In this document: positions 12,265 to 12,661 of the stretch, in pieces
How positions within the stretch are numbered: position 1 is the stretch's first letter
Layout of the letters: each line of letters starts with the position of its first letter
Assembly (NCBI GenBank): GCA_959598545.1
Contig: CAUGFC010000048.1
Location: 1-12,661 of the forward strand
DNA: 12,661 bases
Reading direction: 5' to 3'
DNA from: an uncultured Olsenella sp.
GTDB lineage: Bacteria > Actinomycetota > Coriobacteriia > Coriobacteriales > Atopobiaceae
Program-made: the position numbers and the translations under genes
The notes under the pieces: model-generated
Seen by the model: only the letters and a program-made list of their open reading frames with translations
Databases searched by the model: none
What the model was told of the DNA's origin: nothing

Positions 12265-12661
12265 TTGATTAGCTTTGAGCAGTTCCTCGGCGTGTTGTCG
12301 AGCAACCCCTTCCTGATCATCGTTATGGTCCTCGTCATGGGCACAATCTTCGTGAACGGCGCCACCGACGCGGCCAACGCCATCGCCGAGCCCGTCGGAA
12401 CCCGCTCCATCGACGTCGACTCGGCGATCTTCATGAGCGTCATCTGCAACTTCGTGGGCCTCGTCGCCATGTCGTTCATCTCCACCGCCGTCGCCGACAC
12501 GATCTCCGGCATGGTGGACTTCGGCGGCGACTCGCATGCCGCGCTCATCGCGCTGGCCGCGGCCACGGTGGGCATCGTGGCCTGGGGCCTCGGCGCCTGG
12601 GCATTCGGCATCCCCACCTCCGAGAGCCACGCGCTCATCGCCGGCCTCACCGGCGCCGCCC
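12265..12661 (+). CDS. PiT-family inorganic phosphate transporter (3' end outside window)
   Basis: This is the N-terminal 132 codons of a polytopic membrane permease. The first hydrophobic helix (about 14-30, LIIVMVLVMGTIFVNGA) runs into NGATDAANAIAEPVGTRSI, the PiT signature (usual form GxNDxANA). Further hydrophobic helices follow, then WAFGIPTSESHALIAGLTG, which matches the family's second conserved loop. It imports phosphate with H+ or Na+. The start is taken as TTG at 12265 because it gives a complete first helix and lies 11 nt from AGAGGAAG (12246-12253). There is no in-frame ATG before 12325, and that one would cut into helix 1. The nearby GTG at 12257 is out of frame. Aspartate in NGATD replaces nothing essential that I can see. 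The gene runs off the right edge. Confidence 0.87.
   Translation, partial: MISFEQFLGVLSSNPFLIIVMVLVMGTIFVNGATDAANAIAEPVGTRSIDVDSAIFMSVICNFVGLVAMSFISTAVADTISGMVDFGGDSHAALIALAAATVGIVAWGLGAWAFGIPTSESHALIAGLTGAA

Noticed and set aside
12186..12650. 154-codon minus-strand frame at the right edge
   Set aside because: It is antisense to the PiT gene, whose NGATDAANAIA signature and helices are unmistakable although it starts with TTG.

Overview
The window is about 70% G+C with tightly packed genes. The gene content (selenium-dependent molybdenum hydroxylase accessory genes, a double-cubane reductase pair, an iron-family ABC importer) points to a strictly anaerobic, high-GC Gram-positive bacterium. 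A coriobacterium of the Olsenella/Atopobium type is the most likely source. That placement is inferred from gene content and composition only.

Left part (1-5459). A membrane-anchored XRE-type regulator and yqeC lie on the minus strand. Across a 137-bp divergent control region, a plus-strand operon runs: double-cubane-cluster reductase, its ATP-dependent activase, yedF (TusA-like plus DsrE-like), a DUF3343 putative Se/S carrier, and a class V PLP enzyme of the cysteine desulfurase family. This resembles the accessory set known to accompany selenium-dependent molybdenum hydroxylases (SDMH). Neither selD nor a hydroxylase structural gene is in the window.

Middle (5460-10567). A 327-bp gene-free stretch carries a 115-bp inverted-repeat element, a 20-bp tandem repeat and a perfect 26-bp palindrome. 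The palindrome has the half-sites and spacing of a ModE (molybdate repressor) operator and sits just upstream of the ribosome-binding site of a yqeB-xdhC fusion. A FecCD/BtuC-type permease and an ATPase follow with almost no gaps, and a binding lipoprotein comes after a short hairpin. The operator-like site and the neighbours suggest the importer may carry molybdate or tungstate (MolABC-like) rather than an iron siderophore.

Right part (10568-12661). A second, 127-bp inverted-repeat element separates the importer from a minus-strand P-loop NTPase (THEP1/DUF2478-like). Only 33 bp away, a DUF4213/DUF364 putative metal-chelation protein diverges on the plus strand. The window ends in the first 132 codons of a PiT phosphate transporter, preceded by PHO-box-like direct repeats.

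Taken together, the region looks like a seleno-molybdenum cofactor supply locus: metal uptake, Se/S carrier and trafficking proteins, and cofactor insertion factors. The most unusual non-coding signals are the ModE-like palindrome and a pair of palindromic elements. Their arms differ, but a 12-nt core (GTYTACCTGCGG) lies at exactly the same offset from the symmetry centre in both. Short hairpins built on GGRCTGTC also occur, one of them inside the NTPase coding sequence.
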